Source: Hyphomicrobiaceae bacterium
Lineage (GTDB): Bacteria > Pseudomonadota > Alphaproteobacteria > Rhizobiales > Hyphomicrobiaceae
Assembly: GCA_021775715.1 (NCBI GenBank)
Contig: JAJFHI010000389.1
Span: forward strand, 1-7,856
Direction: 5' to 3'
Length of the DNA: 7,856 bases
A program made the translations under genes and the position numbers. Position 1 is the first letter of the stretch; each line of letters opens with the position of its first letter. The notes beneath the pieces are model-generated. The model did not search any database and was not told where the DNA came from. It saw only the letters and a program-made list of their open reading frames with translations. Below, piece by piece: positions 1-6,685 of the stretch.

Positions 1-1
1 C

Positions 2-364
2 GAACGTGCCGCGGCCGACTACCGCAATGCGCTGCATATTCTCAAACCACAGTCCGACACGTGGTCGCCGCCTGTGCTGACAATCTCAGGACATGAAAAC
101 CGCAACCTTGATGAGATGTGGGCGCGCATTACGGAATACCGTGAAAAGCTGACGGCATCAGGTGAATTTTCGGCGCGTCGCCAAGAACAAGCTGTCGCCT
201 GGATGCGTGATATGATGGAAGACCGGTTGCTGGCAGCCGTGCGCGCAAACCCGAAAGTCGCAAAAGAGTTACCAAAAATCGAGGCCGATGTTCGCGATGG
301 CGCGCTTTTGCCAACGCTGGCGGTTGATCGCATTTTGAGTTTGATGGGACTGCGCCAAGTATAA
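2..364 (+). CDS. meaB: Methylmalonyl-CoA mutase-associated GTPase MeaB (ArgK family), C-terminal part
   Basis: MeaB is a cytoplasmic G3E-type P-loop GTPase. It protects and reloads adenosylcobalamin-dependent acyl-CoA mutases such as methylmalonyl-CoA mutase. Only the last 120 residues are in the window; the GTPase motifs lie upstream of base 1, and the frame is open from base 2. What is visible is the family's typical tail: W-S-P-P-V-L, then an S-G-H-E-N stretch where homologues have an SA-x-x-G loop, then an E-M-W-A-R-I helix. An A-S-G-E-F-S-A-R-R-Q-E-Q segment leading into a tryptophan helix follows, and the end is G-A-L-L-P plus a helix (the dimerisation arm in solved MeaB structures). 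The gene ends 35 bases before pcp on the same strand, so they may be co-transcribed. A neighbouring mutase gene upstream is expected but not seen. Recognition is from memory of the family. Confidence 0.92.
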   Translation, partial: ERAAADYRNALHILKPQSDTWSPPVLTISGHENRNLDEMWARITEYREKLTASGEFSARRQEQAVAWMRDMMEDRLLAAVRANPKVAKELPKIEADVRDGALLPTLAVDRILSLMGLRQV

Positions 365-399
365 GTTGAAATCCACTATTACACGCGCATACTTGAACG

Positions 400-1059
400 A
401 TGGATCAGGCAAGCCCCAAGCGCGCCGAAACGATTGTTCTGCTGACCGCCTTCGGACCGTTCCCGGGCGTGCCGGAGAACGCGTCCAGCGTGCTCGTCCC
501 ACAGCTCGCTGATGCGGCACGCCGCCAGTTTTATGATGCAGAAATCGTCACCCAGATTTTACCAACGGTGTGGACTAAAGCTGCCGGTCTGCTCGAAGAC
601 GTCCTGCAACAAAAGACTCCTGATATCTGCCTTCACTTCGGCGTCTCTGACCGGGCGAACGGTTTCGTCATCGAAACGCGCGCCTATAATACTTGCGAAC
701 TTACCGAAGATGCCACTGGTCGCCTACCGCCGTGGCCAACACTGACGTCATCAGGACCCGCCGAACACAACTCAACATTCCCGGCATCCGACATCGTTAC
801 GGCGCTGACGGCCCTCGGCGCTACGGCCACAGCTTCAACAGATCCCGGGCGCTATCTCTGTAACGCCGTGCTCTACCACTCACTGCAATTCGATGCCGAC
901 CTCAATCTCCCCGCATGCACCGGCTTCGTCCACATCCCCACCGCCTTCGCTACAAACGAAACGGGTGGCGAATTCACATTCGATAAGGCCCTGTCAGGCG
1001 CTCTCGAAATCCTTGCCACATGCCTTGCCAAAACCAATCCGCCTGCCAAACACGGTTAA
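400..1059 (+). CDS. pcp: Pyroglutamyl-peptidase I (peptidase family C15)
   Basis: This cytoplasmic cysteine peptidase removes N-terminal pyroglutamate (5-oxoproline) from peptides. The protein has 219 residues, close to the usual 200-220. The N-terminal signature T-A-F-G-P-F is at residues 16-21, followed by E-N-A-S-S, where homologues have N-P-S. The catalytic triad is readable: Glu92 in I-E-T-R-A-Y-N, Cys154 in G-R-Y-L-C-N and His178 in F-V-H-I-P. The spacings of 62 and 24 residues match the Glu81/Cys144/His168 spacing known for Bacillus Pcp almost exactly. No membrane segment or signal peptide is visible. The ATG at 400 is the first start before the conserved core; there is no clear Shine-Dalgarno sequence, which leaves the start slightly uncertain. 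It sits between meaB and the Tat-exported protein with short gaps, suggesting a shared transcript. The pairing with meaB has no obvious biochemical logic. Confidence 0.93.
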   Translation: MDQASPKRAETIVLLTAFGPFPGVPENASSVLVPQLADAARRQFYDAEIVTQILPTVWTKAAGLLEDVLQQKTPDICLHFGVSDRANGFVIETRAYNTCELTEDATGRLPPWPTLTSSGPAEHNSTFPASDIVTALTALGATATASTDPGRYLCNAVLYHSLQFDADLNLPACTGFVHIPTAFATNETGGEFTFDKALSGALEILATCLAKTNPPAKHG

Positions 1060-1086
1060 TGGCGCACGGCTTGCTTAACGATACCT

Positions 1087-2463
1087 ATGACCAAAAATAG
1101 CAGCCAAAAACCTTTGGACAGGCGCGCCTTTCTGAGTGCTGGTACAGTCGCTGGTGCCGGATTGGGACTTGGCTTGCCTGCGGCACATGCTGCCGGGCCG
1201 GAGCAGACCTCCGCAACCCCTGCGCTCGATCTAGATGCGGCAATGTACAACGTCGTGCCTGACACGGGCGCCGATCAAACACTGGCACTAGAAATTGCCC
1301 TTGGGATTGCAGCACGACGCAGCGATCGATTGCGCCTCCGACCGGGCACCTACATCGTCAATGGTCTGAACCTTCCATTTGGTGCGCAGTTGATCGGAAG
1401 CGGCCAGGCAACCGTCCTGAAGGGCAGCACCAAAGCTCCTGTGATCTCCGCTAAGTCTGCCAACAACATCCGCCTGGCCGACATGACGCTTGACGGCAGC
1501 ATCTCGTCGCAAAACCTTATCCGGCTTAAGCTCTGCCTAGATTTCCATCTCACAAACCTAGTCGTGCGCAGCGCCACCGGCGACAACATTCATCTGGCGG
1601 GCTGCAGCGGTACAATCACGCATTGCGATATTTCACTTGCGGGAAGTTCCGGACTGCACGCCGTGGATTCACTCGGCCTCAACATCAGTCATAACACGTT
1701 ACAAGACTGCGCCAACAACGGCATTCAGATTTGGCGTAGCGAACCCGGCAACGACGGCAGCCTTGTCGCAAACAACCGCATCTGCAAAATACGCGCAAAA
1801 GCCGGCGGCACTGGTCAAAACGGCAACGGTATCAATGTTTTTCGCGCAGACAATGTACAGGTTAATAGCAACCACATCACAGACTGCGAATACTCCGCCA
1901 TTCGGGGCAACGCGGCTTCAAACATCCAGATGGTCGCTAACCATTGCCAGCGCATTGGTGAGGTAGCGCTCTACGCAGAATTTGGGTTTCAAGGCGCATT
2001 AATTGCCAACAACATCATCGACACTGCGGCAACCGGGATCTCGGTCACAAACTTCAACGAAGGTGGCCGGCTCGCCGTGGTGCAGGGCAACCTGATCCGT
2101 AATCTGTTCCGGCGCGAACACGAGCCGGAAGACAAGCGCGGCAACGGTATCGCCATCGAAGCGGACGCCAGCGTCACTGGAAACACAATAGAGAGTGCGC
2201 CGACGGCCGGGATAATTATCGGTTGGGGGTTTCACATGCGCGACGTGGCAGCGACAGGAAATCTGATCCGCCAATCGCGTTACGGCATCCTTATGTCATC
2301 ATCCTCATCGGCTGGCGCCTGCTTCATCGCAACCAACATGATCGCGGGAGCATCCGATGGCGCCATTCGCGCACACGACAAAGGACGCGTGCATGGACCG
2401 GATCTCGCTGAGCGCGACGACCGCAGCGGACGGGTTGCGATAATGGGAAATGTCTCGGTGTAA
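1087..2463 (+). CDS. Tat-exported right-handed parallel beta-helix protein (TIGR03808-like)
   Basis: The 458-residue protein begins with a twin-arginine signal. D-R-R-A-F-L is at residues 11-16, a Gly/Ala-rich hydrophobic stretch runs to about 31, and an A-H-A cleavage site lies near residue 35, so it should be exported folded to the periplasm. Residues 58-105 resemble the N-terminal cap of pectate-lyase-superfamily proteins: P-D-T-G-A-D-Q-T-L, then R-P-G-T-Y-I. From about 165 to 430 there are about nine beta-helix rungs of the pattern N-x-I-x(4-8)-G-I, for example at residues 203, 230, 262, 309, 335, 366 and 392. It matches my memory of the Rhizobiales family described as a twin-arginine-translocated repeat protein. 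That family has no proven function; polysaccharide binding or cleavage is the fold's common role, but no catalytic residues can be assigned here. It lies 27 bases after pcp and probably shares its transcript. No clear Shine-Dalgarno sequence precedes the ATG. Confidence 0.85.
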   Translation: MTKNSSQKPLDRRAFLSAGTVAGAGLGLGLPAAHAAGPEQTSATPALDLDAAMYNVVPDTGADQTLALEIALGIAARRSDRLRLRPGTYIVNGLNLPFGAQLIGSGQATVLKGSTKAPVISAKSANNIRLADMTLDGSISSQNLIRLKLCLDFHLTNLVVRSATGDNIHLAGCSGTITHCDISLAGSSGLHAVDSLGLNISHNTLQDCANNGIQIWRSEPGNDGSLVANNRICKIRAKAGGTGQNGNGINVFRADNVQVNSNHITDCEYSAIRGNAASNIQMVANHCQRIGEVALYAEFGFQGALIANNIIDTAATGISVTNFNEGGRLAVVQGNLIRNLFRREHEPEDKRGNGIAIEADASVTGNTIESAPTAGIIIGWGFHMRDVAATGNLIRQSRYGILMSSSSSAGACFIATNMIAGASDGAIRAHDKGRVHGPDLAERDDRSGRVAIMGNVSV

Positions 2464-2508
2464 GGTTAGATCACAAACTTGCAAACGTGCACGTCGGTGA
2501 GTTTTGAC

Positions 2509-3519
2509 CTACAGCTTCAACTTCGCCAACGCGTCACCCAAGGCGGGCGCCGTTCGGATCTGGCCAACCTCATCACCGCGCCAGCTTTTCAAGACGCTGC
2601 GATTCATCAACCCTTTGGATTCCGGAAGCACGGCCTCAATCAATGCAATGGCAGCACCGGCCGATGCACGCGTGAGACCGTCATCAATTTTCAGCGCGAA
2701 ACCAAGTCCGAACTCTGGAAACGCTCCGCAGTAAACGCCTTCTGCACCCGTTTTCATAAAAATCCGTCCTGGTAGTGCACGCATGACTACGGAATCTGCG
2801 CGGCCTTTTCCTGCGATTAAATTGGGCTCTGCCCAGCAGGCATGTAGAATTCGTTCGGCTGCCTTCGCCCTTGCACTACCGAAGCCATGACCTGTCACAA
2901 CCTTGGCAAACATCGCAGCCATGACTTGCAGCGGCATCGCCCAATTGGGCACCGCGCAACCGTCCCGTCCCATCACATCTTCGCCGAGTTCACAGCCGCT
3001 TAGTTCCAACATGACATCATGCACCCGGCGCTGCACAGGGTGCGTCGGCTCCCAGTAGTCGGTGAGCGCCTCTCCGCAATGCTTCGCGGTCGCCAACATG
3101 CCTGCGTGCTTGCCCGAACAGTTGTTGTGCAATTGGCCTGGCTCTCGGCCTGATGACCACAGTTCCTTGACAGCTGCCATGCTGAGCGGCAGGTGCGCCC
3201 CGCACCCCAGCGCGCTTTCATCAAGGCCGATGGCAGACAACATGTCGGAGGCAAGCGCTGCGTGGCGCGTCGTCCCAGTGTGCGATGCGCAGGCCAATGC
3301 CAGTTCAGCATCGCCAAAACCAAATTTGTCCGCAGCCCCCGTTTCCACAAGTGGAATGCACTGCAAGGCTTTGATCGAAGAACGCGGGAAAACATCGCGC
3401 GTGATATCGCCCAGTGCCATGACGATGTCGCCATCCGCGCGCACCACGGCAATTGCGCCCGTATGGAAGCTTTCCAACAGCGGACCGCGTGTCACTTCGA
3501 TCAATATCGGATTGGTCAT
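2509..3519 (-). CDS. L-asparaginase II family protein (Rhizobium etli-type, zinc-containing)
   Basis: It is predicted to hydrolyse L-asparagine to aspartate and ammonia in the cytoplasm. The 336-residue protein belongs to the Asparaginase_II family (the thermolabile R. etli enzyme often called AnsA), which is unrelated to E. coli AnsA/AnsB. The serine-lysine active site is visible as Ser47-x-x-Lys50 in P-R-S-S-I-K, with Ser79 in C-A-S-H. The metal-site cluster is Cys134 and Lys137 in N-N-C-S-G-K-H and Cys188 in D-G-C-A-V-P. Each position is one less than the published R. etli residue (Ser48, Lys51, Ser80, Cys135, Lys138, Cys189), so the enzyme looks intact. The start at 3519 gives the family's usual N-terminus; the ribosome site is weak. 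It converges with the beta-helix gene (45-base gap) and diverges from the membrane-protein gene. No asparagine transporter or regulator is adjacent. Confidence 0.93.
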   Translation of the reverse strand: MTNPILIEVTRGPLLESFHTGAIAVVRADGDIVMALGDITRDVFPRSSIKALQCIPLVETGAADKFGFGDAELALACASHTGTTRHAALASDMLSAIGLDESALGCGAHLPLSMAAVKELWSSGREPGQLHNNCSGKHAGMLATAKHCGEALTDYWEPTHPVQRRVHDVMLELSGCELGEDVMGRDGCAVPNWAMPLQVMAAMFAKVVTGHGFGSARAKAAERILHACWAEPNLIAGKGRADSVVMRALPGRIFMKTGAEGVYCGAFPEFGLGFALKIDDGLTRASAGAAIALIEAVLPESKGLMNRSVLKSWRGDEVGQIRTAPALGDALAKLKL

Positions 3520-3669
3520 CTCGGCTTAAATTTCCCCGCTGGTATCGCTTGGTGGCTACGATGGCGACAACCAGAACGACGGACTTATGGACTGCGACCA
3601 CGAAAGTACTACATATATAAAAAAATCGTTTAGCACACGCTGCACATCGCACGTTATATGGAGGTCATA
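3520..3669. promoter_or_regulatory. Divergent intergenic region, asparaginase / MauE-like gene
   Basis: This 150-base spacer lies between two divergent gene starts and must hold at least one promoter for each direction. The most promoter-like part is an AT-rich tract at 3610-3626 (TACATATATAAAAAAAT), about 45 bases before the plus-strand start. No -35 box at good spacing can be named with confidence, and I see no strong operator-like palindrome. Open frames crossing it look like shadows of the asparaginase gene. Confidence 0.3.
3660..3664 (+). promoter_or_regulatory. Shine-Dalgarno GGAGG that decides the MauE-like start
   Basis: GGAGG sits five bases before the ATG at 3670. It overlaps the last base of an upstream in-frame ATG (3658), which therefore cannot be the start served by this site. 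The strong site and good spacing argue for initiation at 3670. Confidence 0.75.
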
Positions 3670-4212
3670 ATGGCCACACCGGACATCCACAATGATCAAA
3701 ACCCAGACAGCCGCGACCTGTTAGCAAAATTCAGTGCCTACTGGCCGCTGATTTGCCTTGTCGCAGTGTCTGGATTTGCAGCTCTTGCCATAACGGCAGG
3801 CTTCACCCGTCCCAACGGTGTGGGCACGATGACGGCCTTCATGCACGCGTACATGGGCGTGGTTCTCATCATCTTTGCGGTGCTCAAACTTTTTGACATC
3901 GAAGGCTTCAAGTCAGGTTTCGCCAAGTACGATCTTCTCGCCAAGCATGCCCCTGCTTATGGCGCCATCTACCCCTTTATCGAGCTGGGGTTAGGCCTAG
4001 CCTATCTGGCCTTCCTCGCTCCCAACCTAACTTATATTGCTACAATCGTCGTATTCGGTTTTGGCGCAATCGGCGTCGTCAAGGCACTTCGCGGAGGCCT
4101 CAATATGAGCTGCCCTTGCATGGGCAACATCCTCAATGTACCGCTCTCGACCGTGACGCTGACTGAAGACTTGGCAATGGTTGCCATGGCCGTGACGCTG
4201 GCATTATCGTAA
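3670..4212 (+). CDS. MauE/DoxX-like integral membrane protein with C-terminal CPC motif
   Basis: The 180-residue inner-membrane protein has a polar N-terminus of about 20 residues. It then has hydrophobic segments near residues 25-45, 54-76, 96-117, 121-140 and a short one at 165-179. Between the last two is a conserved-looking turn, S-C-P-C-M-G-N (Cys148 and Cys150), followed by V-P-L-S-T-V-T-L-T-E-D. This arrangement resembles MauE/DoxX family redox-associated membrane proteins, in which a Cys-x-Cys pair near the C-terminus may take part in thiol-disulfide or metal chemistry. That role is inferred from family resemblance only. The start at 3670 is preferred over the ATG at 3658 because GGAGG lies five bases upstream of it. 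An FMN-dependent hydroxy-acid oxidase follows after 81 bases on the same strand; a functional link is possible but not shown. No thioredoxin-like or metal-transport partner is in view. Confidence 0.72.
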   Translation: MATPDIHNDQNPDSRDLLAKFSAYWPLICLVAVSGFAALAITAGFTRPNGVGTMTAFMHAYMGVVLIIFAVLKLFDIEGFKSGFAKYDLLAKHAPAYGAIYPFIELGLGLAYLAFLAPNLTYIATIVVFGFGAIGVVKALRGGLNMSCPCMGNILNVPLSTVTLTEDLAMVAMAVTLALS

Positions 4213-4251
4213 CACCGCAAACAATTTGGTTCGCGGCAACACAAAAAAGAA

Positions 4252-4275
4252 TCGACGTAAGACGACGTACGTCGA
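4252..4275. repeat. Inverted repeat upstream of the hydroxy-acid oxidase gene
   Basis: A 7-bp inverted repeat, TCGACGT (4252-4258) and ACGTCGA (4269-4275), has a 10-base loop. Nested within it is a perfect 12-bp palindrome, CGACGTACGTCG (4263-4274). The half-element CGACGT appears twice in direct orientation and once more in inverted orientation. It lies 18 bases before the oxidase start and just ahead of a G-run (4278-4283) that could serve as ribosome binding site. It could be an operator or an mRNA hairpin tuning translation. I cannot match it to a known regulator, and there is no T-run to make it a terminator. Confidence 0.4.
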
Positions 4276-4293
4276 ACGGGGGGTGATGCCAGA

Positions 4294-5463
4294 ATGTTCA
4301 AACGGCTCAAGGACTGCCACAACTTTCACGACTTTCGCCTGCTGGCGAAATCGCGTCTTCCCGGTCCAATCTTTCATTATCTCGACGGTGGTGCTGACGA
4401 TGAGGTCACACTTCGCCGCAACACCGCAGCTTACGAGTCCTGCGACCTCGTCCCGAATGTTTTGGCTGGCGTCAAAGACGTTGATATGTCTGTCACCGTG
4501 ATGGGACAGAAACTCGATATGCCGCTGTTCTGCAGCCCTACTGCGCTGCAACGCCTATTCCATCACGACGGTGAGCTTGGCGTTGCACGGGCCTCCGAAA
4601 AGCACGGCACGATGTTTGGCGTTTCATCGCTCGGCACCACCGGCATTGAAGAGATCGCGGCCGAGATTTCGACGCCAAAAATGTTCCAGCTCTATTTCCA
4701 CAAGGACCGCGAACTCACGAACGCGATGATCGACCGCTGCATCGCTGCCAAGTTCGATGTTCTCACTCTGACGGTCGATACCATCACGGCGGGCAATCGC
4801 GAGCGTGACCTGAAATCCGGCTTTACCATGCCGCCCGAGTTGACGCTGCAAAGCCTCTTCAGTTTCGCCATGCACCCCGTGTGGGTCGCCAATTATTTCC
4901 TGCGTGAAAAATATCGCCTACCGCAATTGGACGGCCACATTCGCGAAGGCTCGGACGTCTCCATGACGGTTATCGACTACCTGCAGAAGATGCTCGACCA
5001 GACTATGGATTGGTCGGACGCTGAGATCATTGCTAAGCGGTGGAACGGCCAGTTCTGCCTCAAAGGCATCATGAGTGTTGAGGACGCAAAACGCGCTGTC
5101 GACATTGGTGCTACGGGCATCATGGTCTCAAACCACGGCGGACGCCAACTCGACGGATCGCGCACACCATTTGATCAACTGGCCGAAATCGTCGACGCTG
5201 TCGGCGACAAGATCGACATCATCTGTGATGGCGGCATCACACGTGGCACGCACGTTCTGAAAGCGCTGTCCGTCGGCGCAAAAGCCTGTTCGGGAGGCAA
5301 GCTTTATCTCTACGCGCTGGCCGGTGCTGGACAACCCGGCGTCGAAAAAGCACTCGGCAATCTGCGCCACGAAATCGAACGCGACATGAAACTCATGGGC
5401 ATGACGTCGATTGATCAGCTGAGCCGTGAAAATATTCGGTGGCACCAGGCACGGGTTGAATGA
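4294..5463 (+). CDS. FMN-dependent L-lactate dehydrogenase / alpha-hydroxy-acid oxidase (LldD-like)
   Basis: It is predicted to oxidise an L-2-hydroxy acid, probably lactate, to the 2-keto acid with FMN. Electrons would pass to the quinone pool or to oxygen. The 389-residue single TIM-barrel protein matches the family in length. Visible motifs in order are Y-L-D-G-G-A-D-D-E (from residue 29), P-T-A-L-Q (82-86), Q-L-Y (132-134), L-T-V-D (159-162), R-E-R-D (169-172) and L-K-G (256-258). The signature S-N-H-G-G-R-Q-L-D follows, with catalytic His281 and substrate-binding Arg284, then D-G-G-I-T-R-G (312-318). One oddity is G-G-K at 334-336, where most members have G-R next to the FMN phosphate. 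The long insert at about 180-235 resembles LldD more than glycolate oxidase, but substrate cannot be fixed from sequence. The stop overlaps the next gene's start as ATGA, and the CPC membrane-protein gene lies 81 bases upstream. Confidence 0.9.
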   Translation: MFKRLKDCHNFHDFRLLAKSRLPGPIFHYLDGGADDEVTLRRNTAAYESCDLVPNVLAGVKDVDMSVTVMGQKLDMPLFCSPTALQRLFHHDGELGVARASEKHGTMFGVSSLGTTGIEEIAAEISTPKMFQLYFHKDRELTNAMIDRCIAAKFDVLTLTVDTITAGNRERDLKSGFTMPPELTLQSLFSFAMHPVWVANYFLREKYRLPQLDGHIREGSDVSMTVIDYLQKMLDQTMDWSDAEIIAKRWNGQFCLKGIMSVEDAKRAVDIGATGIMVSNHGGRQLDGSRTPFDQLAEIVDAVGDKIDIICDGGITRGTHVLKALSVGAKACSGGKLYLYALAGAGQPGVEKALGNLRHEIERDMKLMGMTSIDQLSRENIRWHQARVE

Positions 5464-5944
5464 AACCATCCATTTTCCAGGTAGAAATTGACCCGCCTGG
5501 CAAAATTTATGTCATGCCAAAGCCATCAGGAGAATGGATTAAAGAGGATCTCGCAGAAATCCGTAGCATGGGCATCACAGATTTGATCTCTCTTCTTTGC
5601 GACGACGAGATTATGGAACTCGGCTTAAGCTCCGAGGCGGAAATTTGCGCTAACCTCGGCATCCGTTACCGCACGCAATTCCAGATCGTGGCCTGCCAGA
5701 GGTCACTACATTTTCGAAGCTGACACGCAGCATCACCCAGGACTTAGCCTCGAATGCATCAGTTGCAATTCATTGCCGCGCTGGCATCGGCCGCACAAGC
5801 ATGCTTGCATGCTGTGTTCTCAAGCTTCGTGGACATAGGAGTGAAGACGCGATCTCTCTTGTAAGCGCTGCGCGCGGCGTTTCTATTCCCGACACAAAAG
5901 AGCAATCTGACTTTATTATCGATTTTCCGGTCAACGTCACATGA
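5460..5944 (+). pseudogene. Dual-specificity/tyrosine-type protein phosphatase, frameshifted
   Basis: The frame opening at ATG 5460 reads 74 family-like residues, including K-I-Y-V-M-P-K-P, W-I-K-E-D and L-I-S-L-L, then E-L-G-L and N-L-G-I-R-Y. After about base 5680 it becomes nonsense and stops at 5723. The true continuation is in the -1 frame from 5681: P-D-R-G-L-P, then the phosphatase loop H-C-R-A-G-I-G-R-T-S, ending at TGA 5942-5944. The catalytic Cys codon is 5774-5776 and the P-loop Arg codon is 5792-5794, giving C-x5-R. The Asp of P-D-R-G is the likely general acid. Together the halves make a cysteine-based phosphatase of about 160 residues. The intact frame should contain F-P-I-P-D-R-G; Pro-Ile is missing exactly at the break. 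No alternative ATG precedes the catalytic half, so no active enzyme is expected. The start overlaps the oxidase stop (ATGA), implying translational coupling. A sequencing error is the main alternative. Confidence 0.8.
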
Positions 5945-5987
5945 TGATCGTTGTGAAAACCTACGGTTGGTGGCGAGTCAAGGCGCC

Positions 5988-6614
5988 CTAGCGCGCCAGC
6001 AACAACGGTGTTGCGTCGGAGATCATTTTTTCGATATCAACTTCTGGCGCGACGATGGCGTAGTCTTCGTCAATCAGCAACGATGCGGCACCGTGAACGA
6101 ACGTCCATAACCGGACCGCGATCTCTTTCGGATTACCTTCCAAGCCGCTCTTGTCGCAATAGATCGCAACCTGCTCTATGACACTTGAAAAACATCTCGT
6201 GCCGTCGCTGACAACGCGCTCGGCTTGCTTGAGTTTGGGATGCTGGCCAAACATTAAACGAAACAAGCGTTGCTCTTCGACGGCGAACTGCACGTAGGCG
6301 CGGCCCATCGCGATAATACCATCAAGCGTACCAACACCGGCTTCGGTGACAGCTGCCATTGACCGGTCAGCCATAACATCGAAGGCGCGGGCCACGATAA
6401 TCTCCAGCACCTCGTCACGGTCGCGGAAATGCTTGTAGGGCGCGGCTGTCGACACTCCCGCTTCGCGGCAGGCATCAGCGAGCGAGAAGTTCTCAGCTCC
6501 GCGCTCAGCAACCAAAGCATAGGACGCGAGCACCAGGGCTTCCTTCAGGTCGCCGTGGTGATATTTCGCCTTGGCGTGGACGGCGCCGGATGCCTCATCA
6601 GCGCTTTTGCTCAT
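5988..6614 (-). CDS. TetR/AcrR family transcriptional regulator with WHG-type C-terminal domain
   Basis: The 208-residue protein is a predicted dimeric DNA-binding repressor that releases its operator when a small ligand binds. The N-terminal part has the motif Y-H-H-G-D-L (18-23) and a helix-turn-helix at about 43-63, F-S-L-A-D-A, then E-A-G-V-S, then A-P-Y-K-H-F. The C-terminal domain carries L-F-R-L-M-F-G (117-123) and W-x3-H-G at 170-175, as in the WHG (TetR_C_33) ligand-binding domains. The start is supported by GGAGAGG seven bases upstream. It is divergent from an RND-type efflux adaptor gene, and the 120-base spacer carries two perfect GTTAGT-N3-ACTAAC palindromes. It therefore very probably represses both the pump and itself; this is the usual AcrR/TtgR-like arrangement, inferred here. 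The ligand cannot be guessed. Confidence 0.92.
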   Translation of the reverse strand: MSKSADEASGAVHAKAKYHHGDLKEALVLASYALVAERGAENFSLADACREAGVSTAAPYKHFRDRDEVLEIIVARAFDVMADRSMAAVTEAGVGTLDGIIAMGRAYVQFAVEEQRLFRLMFGQHPKLKQAERVVSDGTRCFSSVIEQVAIYCDKSGLEGNPKEIAVRLWTFVHGAASLLIDEDYAIVAPEVDIEKMISDATPLLLAR

Positions 6615-6642
6615 TCAATCGCCTCTCCTGCGAAGTGCGTAA

Positions 6643-6657
6643 GTTAGTCTCACTAAC
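6643..6657. promoter_or_regulatory. Probable TetR operator, site 1
   Basis: Perfect 6-bp arms around a 3-base centre: GTTAGT-CTC-ACTAAC. The centre is at 6650, 36 bases upstream of the tetR start codon. The same arms recur at 6671-6685. The size and symmetry are typical of a TetR-dimer site; which protein binds is inferred from its position beside tetR. Confidence 0.75.
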
Positions 6658-6670
6658 ATGTGATTGCTAA

Positions 6671-6685
6671 GTTAGTAAGACTAAC
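6671..6685. promoter_or_regulatory. Probable TetR operator, site 2
   Basis: GTTAGT-AAG-ACTAAC has the same arms as site 1 and a centre 28 bp away (6678). Read on the opposite strand it differs from site 1 by only one base of 15. It overlaps the candidate -10 of tetR, so binding there would block transcription of tetR and plausibly of the divergent pump gene. Confidence 0.75.

Noticed and set aside
2485..2494. ACGTGCACGT palindrome between the convergent beta-helix and asparaginase genes as a terminator
   Set aside because: It has no loop and no T-run. At 10 bp and as a single copy it is weak evidence for any site.
3062..3633. Plus-strand open frames of 146-155 codons opposite the asparaginase 5' half
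   Set aside because: They are antisense to a gene with every catalytic residue in place, have no family-like motifs, and are explained by its codon bias.
4216..4240. CCGC...GCGG stem after the membrane-protein gene as a terminator
   Set aside because: Four base pairs plus mismatches, followed by an A-run rather than a T-run on the coding strand.
5672..5690. Programmed -1 ribosomal frameshift in the phosphatase gene
   Set aside because: The switch point ACG-CAA-TTC-CAG contains no X-XXY-YYZ slippery heptamer and no strong downstream hairpin is apparent. The two residues missing from the family motif favour a deletion.
5982..5997. GGCGC-N6-GCGCC stem at the end of tetR as a terminator
   Set aside because: The stem is only 5 bp, overlaps the tetR stop codon and has no T-run on either side.
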